A DNA stretch of 64,000 nt from NCBI RefSeq assembly GCF_003672135.1, contig NC_039507.1, positions 15,802,278 to 15,866,277 of the forward strand. The letters run 5' to 3'. Below are positions 26,601 to 37,022 of the stretch, one piece after another (positions within the stretch are counted from its first letter, which is position 1; the number at the start of each line of letters is the position of its first letter). The notes beneath the pieces were generated by a model. The model was not told the DNA's origin and ran no database searches. It worked only from the letters and a program-made list of their open reading frames with translations. The position numbers and the translations under genes are program-made. Source of the DNA: Ooceraea biroi. Taxonomy: Eukaryota; Arthropoda; Insecta; Hymenoptera; Formicidae.

Positions 26601-27617
26601 ATTTAATTATAAATATTCGTATAAATATTTGAATACTTCCAGTGATTTATTACTCGTTGCGCCTTTGCTTGCGTGGGATAGCCTGCACGCAAAGTCCCTG
26701 AGCAAGCCGAATTCGATTTGATTTGCGCTTAAGGTTCCTTTGAATTCGCTCTCTCGTACATTTCATTTGCGATCACACAACATTTTTCATCTTATATGCG
26801 ATTAACTTCTGATGTTTGTTTCTCTTTCACGGTGGAGTTCAGATGGTAAGCTTTTTCACGCACGAGAATTTTCTCGTTGAAATCGTAATCATTTTATATA
26901 CATACATGTATTCGTTATTTTTCGCACGCTTATTTTCTCTCGCATATCGTTTCCGATAATCGTTAGTTGATGAACTTACGAACGCACACGGCCAAATGCC
27001 ACAATCCGCAAAATTTAACGAATTGATTGATTGATTGATTGATCTAGCACCCCGCATACATGATGTGTTCGATAGTATACCTGGTGTTCGGTCTGGCTCT
27101 CACGTCCATGTGCATCAACGTCGTACAGGTAAGCGATGAAAGTTTTTTGAACTGACAATTAATTAACATTCATTAATTAATTAACATTCATAAAAGATAT
27201 ACGTCAAAAAATATCTTTAATTAATCTTCATTATAACATTTTAAGATAACAGTATTTACGAAATCACTCATTTACTCGCATATTATAATCCTGCTAATTT
27301 AATGATACATGACATTTTTAATGAAGGAAAAAGTTTCAAGTCGATGATGCAATTCAATTGACAAGAAAATAACATTCATTAATCCGATCGAATTAATTCT
27401 ACTAATGCTGCGACAGGTGATGCTATCGGACTCGTTCAGACAGGCGAGTCAGAAAATCGGAGCCACGATCGGCTTCGAGGTCGCCGAGGATGACAACTCG
27501 GTGAAACCGGCGCCGCCGCCACCGGTCGAGATCGCAGACGTCCACACGAGCATGAAGGAGTCCGAGAGCGGCGTGAAGATCGCGCCTAAGGCCAAACAGG
27601 AAGACGTCGAGCTGTAG
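14639..27617 (+). CDS. Two-pore-domain (K2P) potassium channel, short isoform
   Basis: Coding exons: 14639-14911, 15178-15320, 17300-17511, 24954-25156, 26052-26402, 27048-27128 and 27417-27617, giving 487 residues; all junctions are GT/AG and in phase. Order: proline-rich cytosolic N-terminus; M1 at about 102-124 (HIFLFVIILLYSIAGAMIF); extracellular cap with an NKT glycosylation site at 140; pore loop 1 with filter TIGYG at 208-212; M2 at about 222-243; cytosolic linker; M3 at about 346-367; pore loop 2 with filter TIGFG at 385-389; M4 in exon 27048-27128; 66-residue tail. Four helices and two pore loops are the K2P signature; such dimers carry background K+ current across the plasma membrane. 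The first filter glycine is split by the 17511/24954 junction. The last four exons are shared with the long isoform. A TWIK-type assignment is likely, but the exact orthologue was not determined. Confidence 0.9.
15426..15476 (+). repeat. Three perfect tandem copies of a 17-bp AT-rich unit
   Basis: CTTAATAAAAAATATTT is repeated three times without change in the intron after exon 15178-15320. It is probably a recent slippage product. Confidence 0.8.
17512..21663 (+). other. Intron of the short K2P isoform and promoter of the long isoform
   Basis: Mostly AT-rich intron. From about 21,280 to 21,663 the sequence becomes GC- and CpG-rich and ends in a GACGACAAC-type repeat just before the ATG at 21664. 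This is the expected position of a second promoter for the long isoform. Frames on the opposite strand here look like composition artefacts. No further pore-loop exon was seen. Confidence 0.5.
21664..27617 (+). CDS. Two-pore-domain (K2P) potassium channel, long isoform with alternative M1-P1 exon
   Basis: One large exon, 21664-23533, encodes residues 1-623 plus the first base of the filter glycine. It then joins the shared exons 24954-25156, 26052-26402, 27048-27128 and 27417-27617 for 901 residues. About 515 residues precede M1 and are highly charged (Lys/Arg/Glu/Asp and Ser-Arg runs), with predicted disorder or coiled coil and no recognised domain. M1 is at about 519-538 (CIAGLLLVIIYCGLGAFIF), the cap has an NYS site near 565, and filter 1 is TIGYG at 622-626. 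The donor (ATCG, then GTGAGA) is in the same phase as that of exon 17300-17511, so the two 5' halves are alternatives for one 3' half. Unspliced, the frame stops after four more residues. The long N-terminus could bind cytoskeletal or signalling partners (inference). Confidence 0.88.
23534..24953 (+). other. Intron between the alternative 5' exons and the first shared K2P exon
   Basis: AT-rich intron without coding signal. The only open frame (minus strand, 24470-24709) has no domain. The 3' end is occupied by a minisatellite described separately. Confidence 0.6.
24819..24931 (+). repeat. AATAATACT-type minisatellite next to the K2P acceptor
   Basis: Interrupted tandem copies of ACTAATAAT/AATAATACT units fill about 110 bp. 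They end roughly 20 nt before the TTTTTTATTTCAG acceptor of exon 24954, so the branch-point region lies within or beside the repeat. Confidence 0.8.
25355..25406. repeat. Perfect 24-bp inverted repeat with 4-nt loop
   Basis: Arms 25355-25378 and 25383-25406 are exact inverted copies around ATGA and include GTTTTCGAATAATAAT. A single-arm copy occurs again at about 25633-25655, preceded both times by CGCGCGCTATTTTATTTTTC, so the hairpin belongs to a repeat family and is not chance. Confidence 0.8.
25417..25597 (+). repeat. One and a half copies of a roughly 119-bp dispersed tandem repeat
   Basis: A partial unit (about 25417-25472) is followed by a full unit from 25473 starting TTGCCTAGAGTTCTCTGCTA. 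It has the ATGAAAAAGTTCTA core and the TTCTGAG...TATCATTATT tail. The same unit forms the tandem array at 28991-29300. It lies in the intron between the shared K2P exons. Confidence 0.75.
25689..25966. mobile_element. 278-bp MITE with CCTATTCTAAAAAAGGCGT termini
   Basis: Inverted termini at 25689-25707 and 25948-25966 match over 19 bases. The interior has no ORF. The element lies in the K2P intron. The target duplication is unclear; a TA inside the conserved ends is possible. Confidence 0.65.
27023..27042 (+). repeat. (TTGA)5 microsatellite at a K2P splice acceptor
   Basis: Five TTGA units run into TCTAG, then exon 27048. The usual pyrimidine tract is replaced by the tetranucleotide repeat. 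Confidence 0.85.
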
Positions 27618-28689
27618 ACGCATTTCTGCCAGGAAAGATTTCTCTCCTACACGTTTCGCGATCGTGCGCCGTGCACTCGTTTCTCGAGCTATGCGTGCTC
27701 GTTTGTCCGGCCTCAAACGAGTAATCGCCCGCTCTGACTTACGCAACACACGGGGATACACACTAATTATCGCAGCACGCACGCAATCAAGCCTCAAGTG
27801 GCTTGAGGAATAATCACCGTCGGGACCGTCCTTACGCACGTGATTCGAAATTCGTAATAATACGTAATCCGAAGATTGAGGCGAAAATCACTGCAAGTTT
27901 TTGAGACAAAGAGCGTAGCGATGTGCTCAAATTAAAACGACTGGATTCCGAAATCTTTGACGTTTCTCAGGATGGAATCGTTATTTCGGTCAGAGTACTA
28001 ATTACTAACTTGAATTATTTCCGATTAACTTCCAGCTGGAATGTGAATATGTAAAATTATTCTTTAAATCAGACCTTTTAAAATCGATTTCGGACTTCCG
28101 GATTTATTCGTCGATATAGAGGCGGTTCCGATTTCATTTCTAGCGAATTTTTCGCCGGCAGCGAATTTTTCGAAGCACCGTACGCTACTACTACACGTCC
28201 GTCTATCGCATGAAATCGCGTCGCAGAAATGCGATGTTTCCTTCGAATGTACATATTTCTGAGGCGCGCGAGAACGGAGATAGCGATTTTTGAAACTGGA
28301 GATTTAATGTCGTGATCGTGTATGCGTGATCCAACGAAAGTACCGAAACGAATTTATCTAAAATTAAACGCACAAGGGTATTCAAATCGCGTGTCATCAA
28401 GCAAGCCTCATGACCTCATGGCCTCATGGTTTATTGATAGTCATTATTAGGGCTTAGCGTTTATTGCGGAAAATCACGCTAATGATCTAATAAAATAACG
28501 AATTGCTCCATAATTTTATTTCGCGATTTGGATTCGAAACTTTGAGAGAATTATATATATGTATATTCCAATTTAATAAGATATTACATACATGATTGTG
28601 TGCCATGATACAGAAATAATTGTACAAATATAAATACGTAAAATAATATAAAAAATATGTGTGTCAGATATTTTATTTTTTATTATTAT
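27618..28689 (+). other. Probable 3' UTR and downstream region of the K2P gene
   Basis: The sequence follows the shared TAG stop. A candidate AATAAA polyadenylation signal is at 28489-28494. Three near-copies of CCTCATGR occur at about 28407-28430. There is no coding signal; minus-strand frames overlapping 27423-27839 mirror the K2P exon. Confidence 0.45.
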
Positions 28690-28693
28690 TATA

Positions 28694-29568
28694 CAGGGTG
28701 AGGCACCTAAAACAGGCCACCTGAATATCTCGGCTGTTATTGGTGATAGAAAAAAATGTGTCCGACCAAACTTGCATGGTTTCGAGGGACACATAATTTG
28801 TTCTAAATAGTTTTTTATTAGGTGGACGCGTAGAGGTCATATGAAGGTCAACTTCGTTTTTTTAAATGGTATGATATGTTTTTTTACGTACCATCTAGTA
28901 GAGCGTTTGAAGATGCGCACATTGATCTACGGGTCAAAATCATTCAAGGTCACTGAAGGCCAACTGCAAGGGAAAATAATTTACTTTATATTGCCTAGAG
29001 TTCTCTGCTATTAAAAATACTGTAAACTCGGAAATGAAAAAGTTCTAGCCCTTAGAAATTTTTTCTTTTTCCGCGAAGTTCTGAGTTGTTGTTATCATTA
29101 CTTTTTATATTGCCTAGAGTTCTCTGCTATTGAAAATACCGTAAATTCAGAAATGAAAAAGTTCTAGCCGTTAGAAATTTTTTCTTTTCCGAGAAGTTCT
29201 GAGTTGTTCATATCATTATTTCTTATATTGCCTAGAGTTCTCTGCTATTGAAAATACCGTAAACTCAGAAATGAAAAAGTTCTAGCACTTAGAAATTTTA
29301 GCCTTCAGTGACCTTGAATGATTTTGACCCATAGATCAATGTGCGCATCTTCAAACGCTCTACTAGATGGTACGTAAAAAAACATATCATACCATTTAAA
29401 AAAACGAAGTTGACCTTCATATGACCTCTACGCGTCCACCTAATAAAAAACTATTTAGAACAAATTATGTGTCCCTCGAAACCATGCAAGTTTGGTCGGA
29501 CACATTTTTTTCTATCACCAATAACAGCCGAGATATTCAGGTGGCCTGTTTTAGGTGCCTCACCCTGT
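28694..29568. mobile_element. Near-perfect foldback transposon with CAGGGTGAGGC termini
   Basis: The arms, extended to 28690-28960 and 29301-29571, are 271 bp each. I saw a single difference between them (CTACGGG against CTATGGG). The element is bounded by TA and starts CAGGGTGAGG, a terminus typical of Tc1/mariner-derived elements in ants (inference). The 340-bp loop holds a tandem repeat array. Because the arms are inverted copies, the same 34-residue nonsense frame appears on both strands; it is not a gene. High arm identity means recent insertion or gene conversion between arms. Confidence 0.8.
28991..29300 (+). repeat. Tandem array, 2.6 copies of a 118-119-bp unit
   Basis: Units start at 28991, 29110 and 29228, each with TTGCCTAGAGTTCTCTGCTA; the third stops at the right foldback arm. 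A related copy lies at 25473-25597 in the K2P intron. Confidence 0.85.
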
Positions 29569-29571
29569 ATA

Positions 29572-31433
29572 CTTTACGCGATGCTATATTGGCAAATTAA
29601 AGTAAATTTGTCCAATCTCTACGGTAAATTAAACGTCCGTTTTTGCGATATCTTCAGTAATAGTCTGTAATTATTGATACGATTATGGATCACGAGGAAC
29701 TATTTTTATTAAAAAAGTATCGCTAACTCCGCAGCCGCTCTTGCCAAATGCTCGCGGGCCAGATATACATCTCGCGATTTATTTTTCGTAGCCTAGTGTC
29801 TATTGACAATAAATATAAGGAAATTCATATTTTGTGTATATATTGCGTAGTTCATCGTGATGTGCGTGATTTTTCTCCTAATTTGATTTTGATATAAAAC
29901 GCAATTTGCCGCGAAAAGCGATCAACTTTCCCTGCGATGAATTATTTCGATGATTCTCCCGTTGGGACAAACTATTATATTTTACTTGTTACTTACAAAA
30001 CTTATATTTAATTAACTCGACAATTGTTAATCTTCTCAATATACAATAGCATCTCGTCTATATTTAAATGTCTTGTGAAAACTGAATTGAAGATATTATG
30101 CCATAAGGATGGACACAGATATTTATCCCATGAAAATTGAATTATTAATTTTAAAAAGATTGCAATTATAATTGCAAAAGAACTTTTTGTCATTTTTTCC
30201 TGCAATTGTTGTAGATGTATTATTACACCGATATACATCGTTGTAATAATAATGAAAGCCTGACGGGAGAATTCCGATTTTCGATTTTGCGATAGAGACA
30301 CAAAACACTCGTGCCTTTTTAAAAATGAGAACAAATTAGTTATTGTTAACTTTTACGGACAACGTACGGCAAGAATACTTGCTTGTGATAAGATTTTAAT
30401 CCATAGTCGAGACGCTACTTGACAGGAACATTGTTTCCCTTCTACGTTTGAAAGAGAAACCCTGAATAGCTTGACAAATATATGGCATCTTTACGATTTC
30501 GCGATTTGTTGAAACTTTGCGTAAGTTATAAGAAAAGTAATTTACCACTGTAATATTTATTAATATTACTATAATTATATTATTACCGAATTTATCTATA
30601 AATAAACGTTTAAGAGAATACGACGATGCTGTGACTCATTTATAACTAATTTTTTTTCATCTCATCAACAGAAAACTTTTTAATTTTAATTTCATATCAA
30701 GACATACACACGGTAGAAAAATATCAAATTCAAAGACTGAAAGTACAACCTATTTATATTACCACAAGAAATGGATTACCGACCTGCAACTCTGGTTAAC
30801 TGAACGGCACATAGATGACAGTTGCTTGGCTCGACCGTGATGTACAGGCAAGTTAAAAATGTGTTCAAATTACAGATATCGCATGGAGAAAAATAATTCA
30901 GATTCGCACAGTATGTATATTTTCAAAGAATTTTTATATTGAGTTTTTATTTATAAAGAGATTTTAATTGTTTAGTTTATTATTTTTAGAAACTAGAATA
31001 ATATTTCTGATATGATCAATTAATTAGTTTATGATTTAACTTTAAATTATTATTATTAATCCTGATTATTATAAGAATAACTCTCTCTATTCGAGTATCA
31101 TCCTTTTTACGCATTATTTTCTTAATTTTTCTGAAGGCATTATTAGTAAAAGATTTTTCCATTTAGAAATTGTCTGACCAATTTAAAATTAATTTTCCTA
31201 AATTTCAAACTATCCATTTTTCTCCTAACTTTTGAAACAAAATTAGAAATAACGTTATACATTCGGTCCTGAAAGCTTTATTACAAATCTCTACTTGTTA
31301 CTACTTGCAAAGAGCAATGTGTGAATATTTTTTTCAAAGAAAAATTAGCTTCAAATTGGTCAAAGGAGAAGCGCATGATAGTAATTTAGAGTAACTTATT
31401 AATAACAAGGGGGCGATACTCGTGTCTCTCCCG
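29572..31433. other. AT-rich intergenic, no gene seen
   Basis: Short minus-strand frames at 30008-30334 lack any domain and are probably chance. No repeats stand out. Confidence 0.5.
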
Positions 31434-31960
31434 TCACCTATATTTCTGCCACTGAAAGTACAAGTTCTCACATCTCGATGGAAGAGGATTCGACAGGTAA
31501 AGGCCATAGACCTCATGTTGTAGGAACGATCGATGGTACATCCCTTCCACGGGTCTCCCATGTCGGCTTTGCAGACTTTTCGGAGTCGGCGCGATGGCGC
31601 GATGGCGTGGTTCCCTTGAAGCGCTCTCGTCGGAGAAGGCCCTGTCCTCCATCAGACCGATCAGAACCCTACGCAGCTTCGTCGCGTCTAGCAGCAAGCG
31701 ATCAGCAATTTTCCGCGAGGACGCGTGAGCTCGCGCCGACGAGTCTGAGGTGTATCGCTCGCCGATCGCCATCGTTTCCCCGTGGTCGTCGCTCGTCACT
31801 GACGCCTTCGACGCGATCGATCTTCAAGGTGAGAGCACGACCTTGATTCGCCCTTCCCAAATTTCCCTCGCAGCTGTCCGAGAACGCTTGACAATCCGCG
31901 ACGCAGAAAGGCCCTTGACACTTTGTGAACGTTCGGTGCGAGCGATCAACACAGCGTAAT
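31434..31960. other. GC-rich island with unassigned open frames on both strands
   Basis: About 500 bp of CpG-rich DNA sits in an AT-rich neighbourhood, with open frames of about 120 codons on each strand (plus 31478-31846, minus 31799-31434). A good plus-strand donor (TTCAAG, then GTGAGAGC) lies near 31831. This fits a promoter with a 5' UTR exon, or an exon of an unrecognised gene. No domain was found in any frame. Confidence 0.35.
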
Positions 31961-32506
31961 GCACAGCAACGGAAGTCATCTTTGAATCTTTATTTTGTGT
32001 TTTTGATTTTGTGAACTTAGGTGTTTTGTATTAATATGGATATTTAAAAATATCTCTGTGCGGATAAAATGGTCGACTTGCTTGGTGCGGAAAAATTTGT
32101 CTAATACTTGGTACTTGGTGAAGAAGGTGCAAGTATTTCATTTTCAAGGAGAGACAGAAGAGACTGAGTATTTGTTACACTCTAAGAATTTATTTCGTTA
32201 AGAATATATAGCCTTGTACAATCAATATGTCATTTTTACGTCGTGCTAAAAATGGCTGCTTGCTGCTTAACACTTCCTTGCTGATTTTGAAATTAGGCAA
32301 AACTTGACTTAAACCTGCCCTGCTAAACGTCAAGAAACTTCCCATGGGAGAGGGAAAATATTGTATAAGTAGAACACCAAAATGCACTATTAATACTTTT
32401 CTTGCACAGACTCTTAACAGACTTAACTAACAGTATTAACAAGTTCATACGCAGTTTTTATTGTTCGTAATCAGAGGACATCAGAGACAATTATTCTATT
32501 TTGGTC

Positions 32507-32653
32507 TCACAGCCCATTCCAGTCATTATCATCAGCAGGCATGCTGATAGTAGCGTAATTGTCGTGTTTATCCTGTTGCTCAATTGCTGTGACGTAATCT
32601 TGCAGCTGAACTTTGACGGATTCTTGTTCTCTCTTAGTGAATTGACATTTCAT
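32507..32653 (-). CDS. Candidate 48-residue small protein
   Basis: The minus-strand ORF starts MKCQFTKREQESVKVQLQDY and ends MPADDNDWNGL before TGA. It is Glu/Gln-rich and predicted helical in the middle, with an acidic tail. A canonical AATAAA (minus strand, about 32464-32459) lies some 45 nt after the stop. The frame stays open upstream of the ATG for about 16 codons (including FLVCNLYI), so the true start or a 5' exon may lie further up. A GC-richer, promoter-like stretch is at about 32,760-33,060. No family was recognised; chance cannot be excluded. Confidence 0.35.
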   Translation of the reverse strand: MKCQFTKREQESVKVQLQDYVTAIEQQDKHDNYATISMPADDNDWNGL

Positions 32654-33895
32654 GATATATAGATTGCAAACGAGAAAATCAGAAAAATCGCGTTAAATAT
32701 TATCATAAATTATAATTCAGGTGTTTAGTTACTCCAGAACGCGATTATTGGCATGATTCGGTTTTTCCGCGCAACGCTAGCAACATTGCGTCACCGAACA
32801 CCTGCCTGTCACTTCGCGAACAGCTGACTGGTGGACTTGTATGTGTAGGATGCGTTACGCATCGGCTAATAATCGATACTTATGTGATCGTCTACTTATT
32901 CATACGGAACGAAAATAGACTAAAAAGCGGTATCATTATTCTACACTGTTAAAATATTTTTCCGAAAGCAACAGTTCTTCGTTACTTTAAGCGCTTGCCC
33001 GAGCCTGTGGATGTAAACAATGGCTGGGTCTGTAACATGCGCAGTTCGTCTCAATTAACTTTTCCAGAAAATAAGTAGGATTGACGTAATAATCGATTTG
33101 CTTATGTTTTTGAAATCGAAATGCTTCAAATTACTCTTCACCAATGTTTGCTGTGATTAAATATATTTATTATAGTGACGTAAATCCAACAATAACAGAT
33201 TAATTAAATTTTTTTATTCATCTTGACAGATGCAATAATTAATGTTCAATCTGTCTTATTTTTTACAATAAAATGACGTGCGAAGTATTGTCGAAATATT
33301 GAATTGAAAACGCGTGGGACTAACATTATTGCTCCAATTGAATGGTACAAAGTCCAGAGGCAATCATTCAACCAGCTTGAAATCACTTATTATATATAGT
33401 CGAATTCACTCGTGACATCATCTAATTGCTCACTGTCCTCTAACAGAACTGTTGTTTCAGAGTAAGAAACGTACGTGCATTTGCGTCACCAATCAACGAT
33501 CAATCCCTTAATTGGTTGTTAAAAGATCGTAAATATTTATTATTAGTTAATTATTGTTAAATTCATCTTTTCATAAGAATTATTTTGGTTTTAGCTGTAT
33601 TTTGCGGAATGTGGAGAAATCGATATTGAGTAGTGTTTGTCATATTATTATTTAAAATATGTAATTTCCTTTCGAATTCTATCATTCAACTGTTGTTCAT
33701 CTCTTTCCACATATCATATCTTTCTACAGCTATTATAATATTGATATAACTTGTTACTTGTGGTAATGGTCATTATTTCAGGATAAGCTTATCTTATCCA
33801 GTAAAACGCTTTGAAAAAAGAATATACTGTCAATTGTGTCATATTAAAAATTTTTAACAAACAGAAAACGTAGAATAAAATGAAGTAACAAAATT

Positions 33896-33973
33896 ATAAG
33901 GAAAATGATAAGGTTGAGAGCGTTGCAAAGCACGGACACCTTGCGTCGCTCTCAACCTTATCATTTTCCTTAT
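33896..33973. repeat. Perfect 27-bp inverted repeat with 24-nt loop
   Basis: Arms 33896-33922 and 33947-33973 (ATAAGGAAAATGATAAGGTT, then GAGAGCG) are exact inverted copies; GCAA and TTGC in the loop extend the stem. It is flanked by TA-rich sequence. It may be a minimal MITE or a transcribed hairpin. Confidence 0.85.
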
Positions 33974-34432
33974 ATATTATAGAGCTTATTTATTATTGTT
34001 AACAAAATTATATTTGTTACAGTTATTATCATTAATGAAACGATTTCACAGTGTATATACATAAATGAAATTCTATAAAAGAAATATATTATTTTGTTAT
34101 CAAAAAATGTTTTTAATAAAACAAATAGATTATGAATTTCCACAATGGAATATAAAATTTTAAATATCATATTTAATAAAAATAATTGCTCATTTGAAAT
34201 TAAAATAATTTGAAAATGAGAATGATTCTTAAAATTCTCAAGAGAGAGAGAGATAATTATAAATATGAAAGTTATATACAAATATAGAATGCTTGTTTTA
34301 TAAAAGTATATAAGTTTATAATACAGACAAGATTATTACAAACTCGCAACATAGTAAAAATTAAAAGTAAAGCGTTCTAGAAAAAGTATAGCTGAAGTTT
34401 AAAGAAAATCTAGACAAGACTTTCCCGCACAG

Positions 34433-34510
34433 GTCATCAACCTCTGCACCGTATCGGAAGGTGAAGCAATCAAATTGTTCTCTCGTAATCCAGGCTTGAA
34501 CACACTGTGA
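34433..34510 (+). CDS. Terminal-exon-like 25-codon segment
   Basis: A good acceptor (CTTTCCCGCACAG) is followed by 25 open codons beginning VINLCTVSEGEAIKLF and ending NPGLNTL with TGA. AATAAA follows about 30 nt later, at 34540-34545. It looks like a last exon in phase 0. The nearest plus-strand upstream exon ending in phase 0 is K2P exon 27048-27128, so an alternative channel tail is conceivable but unproven. It may equally be noncoding or chance. Confidence 0.25.
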   Translation, partial: VINLCTVSEGEAIKLFSRNPGLNTL

Positions 34511-36550
34511 TCGTGTCACTCTATAGTCTTCGATTATTTAATAAAACGTGTATGAAGGATGAAGGACTCTGTGGCTGAGGGTCATCTTTTGTGAAATCGA
34601 TAACTGCGCAAAGTCTCGTGTAAGAAGAAGTCTCCATCTTTCGAAGATGACGTTGCAGCAAACGCATAAACAATGCCGTTCACAGAACTGTCGATGCAAC
34701 TATTGTGATCACTATTGAACTATAAGTGACAGACGACAAGATAAATGATGCACAGGCATCGAATTGTGCAGCGACTTGTGAGAAAATAACACATGTCAAG
34801 AGTTATCTACAAACAACGCAAAAAGCAGCTCTTGTTAAGAGACATACATATTATTTACGCAACAACATTAAAGATTGATGAGAGAGATTTATGGACCCTG
34901 TACATGCAACAGATGATCAAGATTAACATCTCTAAAACGAATATTTTATTTGTGCAACGGTAACAGAGACATTTTTATCATCGATTGCAAGGTGAGACCA
35001 ATCACTCAATCGCTGCAACATTATCATTCCGCTCGCTTTGCGCTGACACCTTCAAACGTACGGCTGACCTCGTTCGAGTGACCGATCAATGTATGCACAT
35101 CAGCCGGCACTCGTCAAGTCCCCGTCAAACTAATAAACGAGACGAGAATCATTACGATCCTCTAGATTGGGTCAGCGATCTATGTGAAGTCATCTACAGA
35201 GTTGGCCAAGCTCTATTTTCCGCACACATTTGAATGATGCGCGACAATTGTTTGAATTCAGATAGGACAATAATGGAACAGTGTTATATTTCCGTAATGC
35301 ACAGCTTCCGTTAAACTATTTTTATTTTACGTCGTAAAGCAAACATATTTTTTTTTTCTCTTTCGGTCACAAAATTCGCACATAGAAGAAAATTTGAAAA
35401 TTGAGCCTAGATTGAACGAAGAGAAATAATAAAACAGCGCAAAAATACTTTTCCAACGACAAGTGCATTTGGAGCTCGCAATGATTAATATACTTTGCAG
35501 TTATTTATTATATCAGGTCGTTTGAACGTGCAACGCACTATCTTTATCAGCAATACCAGTTGCACTGGTTATCTCCGTCCGTTTCTGCTTATCTTCCGGA
35601 ATGAAAAGGCTCATGACCTCGTGCTCCCAATTCATCGTAAAATGCAAAATCAAAGTCAGCGATTTATTATCGATTTAATATCGATGTCACGAAAATCACG
35701 CGATTTGCGAGCACAAACAACGCGCGTAGCAAAAAGCAGCGGTGATGCGGTCATCTCACGACGCGTTGCCATATCGTTTTTTGTTAAAAATAAAAAACAC
35801 ATCACATTTCTAGACTACGTTAACGATGGATTGTCAGGTGCTGATGCCGTGATCGCCTTGGCCGTCGCGTCGCGGAGTTACGAAACGCGATGCACGAAGC
35901 GGCAACGTAAAAGGCACACAAGCGCTTCCTTTTATGAATACGTGCGGCCTTAGTGGGTGTCAACGGCCCCTCTGCAGTCCAACTGCAGCTGGTGATACCG
36001 ACTGAATGAACAGAGTAAAACGTACGTCTGAGAAAGCCACCTGCTAATTGTGAGCTATGCGCTTTGTCAAACGACGATATTTCATGAAATGCTCACTCGG
36101 AAATGTCATCTTTCGAGAAAGTTTCAAATATTTTCAGCAAACCATTAGTACAGATTATTATTAAAATATTTTATTATTTAAAATTATTATTATAATTAAA
36201 ATTATTATTTAATTATTATCATATTTAAAATTATTACTATTGAAGTGTGTTCGTACTTTAAAATATTACTAAAAATAAGGGAAATGCACAACAGCAATCT
36301 TGATTGCAAAACTCATCTCTTCTTGGTTTATCGTACTATTCGAAGATCGTAGAGAGTGCTGACTAATCCGAGAAGAATAAGAAATATACACAATATTTCA
36401 GCCTGCTAAGTGATTCCAGAAATACCATGTTATCAAACAGAAAAACTCGTCAAGGTCCTCGTGAGACTGACATAAGATCATCTTCAAGATATACAATGTA
36501 CATGTATCTTCTTTACTTTTACTGCTCGAGATCGTTGGGAAGGAAGAGGA
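34511..36550. other. Intergenic, no recognised gene
   Basis: Contains one longish plus-strand frame (35495-35953) without domain, signal peptide or splice context, and ATT-rich low-complexity DNA near 36,160-36,240. Confidence 0.45.
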
Positions 36551-36870
36551 CTAGAAACGCCTGCAACACTGCACGGGCTGGCTGGGCATTATACTTGCGA
36601 AGCTAAGAGTACGGTGTTCCAAGCGGATCAGCACGGCTGAACACGCGGATGCCTGCTGATGTGCACGTGATTCCAGCGTGCCACGGTTCCGCGGCATCGA
36701 CCGACTTCCCCCCCTTCGTGGTACACTGCCACAACCGTGCCAACACATACATCCTGGCCGTTTGTCCGACACCTGCGACGGTGCCACAGACGGTATCCTC
36801 CATAGGTTTAACCCTCGGATACCCCGTTCGAGGTATACAGGGTGTGCAGAAAGAATTCTGATGCTCTACA
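36551..36870. other. GC-rich patch ending at a transposon-like CAGGGTG terminus
   Basis: About 300 bp of GC-rich sequence is open on both strands in several frames but shows no domain. It is followed at 36834 by TATACAGGGTGTGCAG, like the ends of the foldback elements at 28694 and 62563. No matching opposite end was found. It may be a truncated element or an exon of an unknown gene. Confidence 0.3.
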
Positions 36871-36991
36871 AATCGATTGTTAAGAGATTGGTTGCATGAC
36901 TCGATGAAAAGTAGCTGCAATTGCGCTACGAATGGATCTACGTGTGAAATGTCTACATCTACATGTAATCTACAAGAGAAACAAGATCTGT

Positions 36992-37022
36992 AGTCTCCTA
37001 GAATTTATGTTTCTAGGAGACT
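36992..37022. repeat. 12-bp perfect hairpin
   Basis: AGTCTCCTAGAA and TTCTAGGAGACT enclose a 7-nt loop. The stem is short; the function is unknown. Confidence 0.7.

Noticed and set aside
28573..29670. Two open frames on opposite strands sharing the same first 34 residues
   Set aside because: They lie in the inverted arms of the foldback element; the shared sequence is explained by arm identity, not by a gene family.
35495..35953. 152-codon plus-strand open frame
   Set aside because: No domain, signal peptide, membrane segment or splice context; composition like the surrounding noncoding DNA. Possible but not supported.
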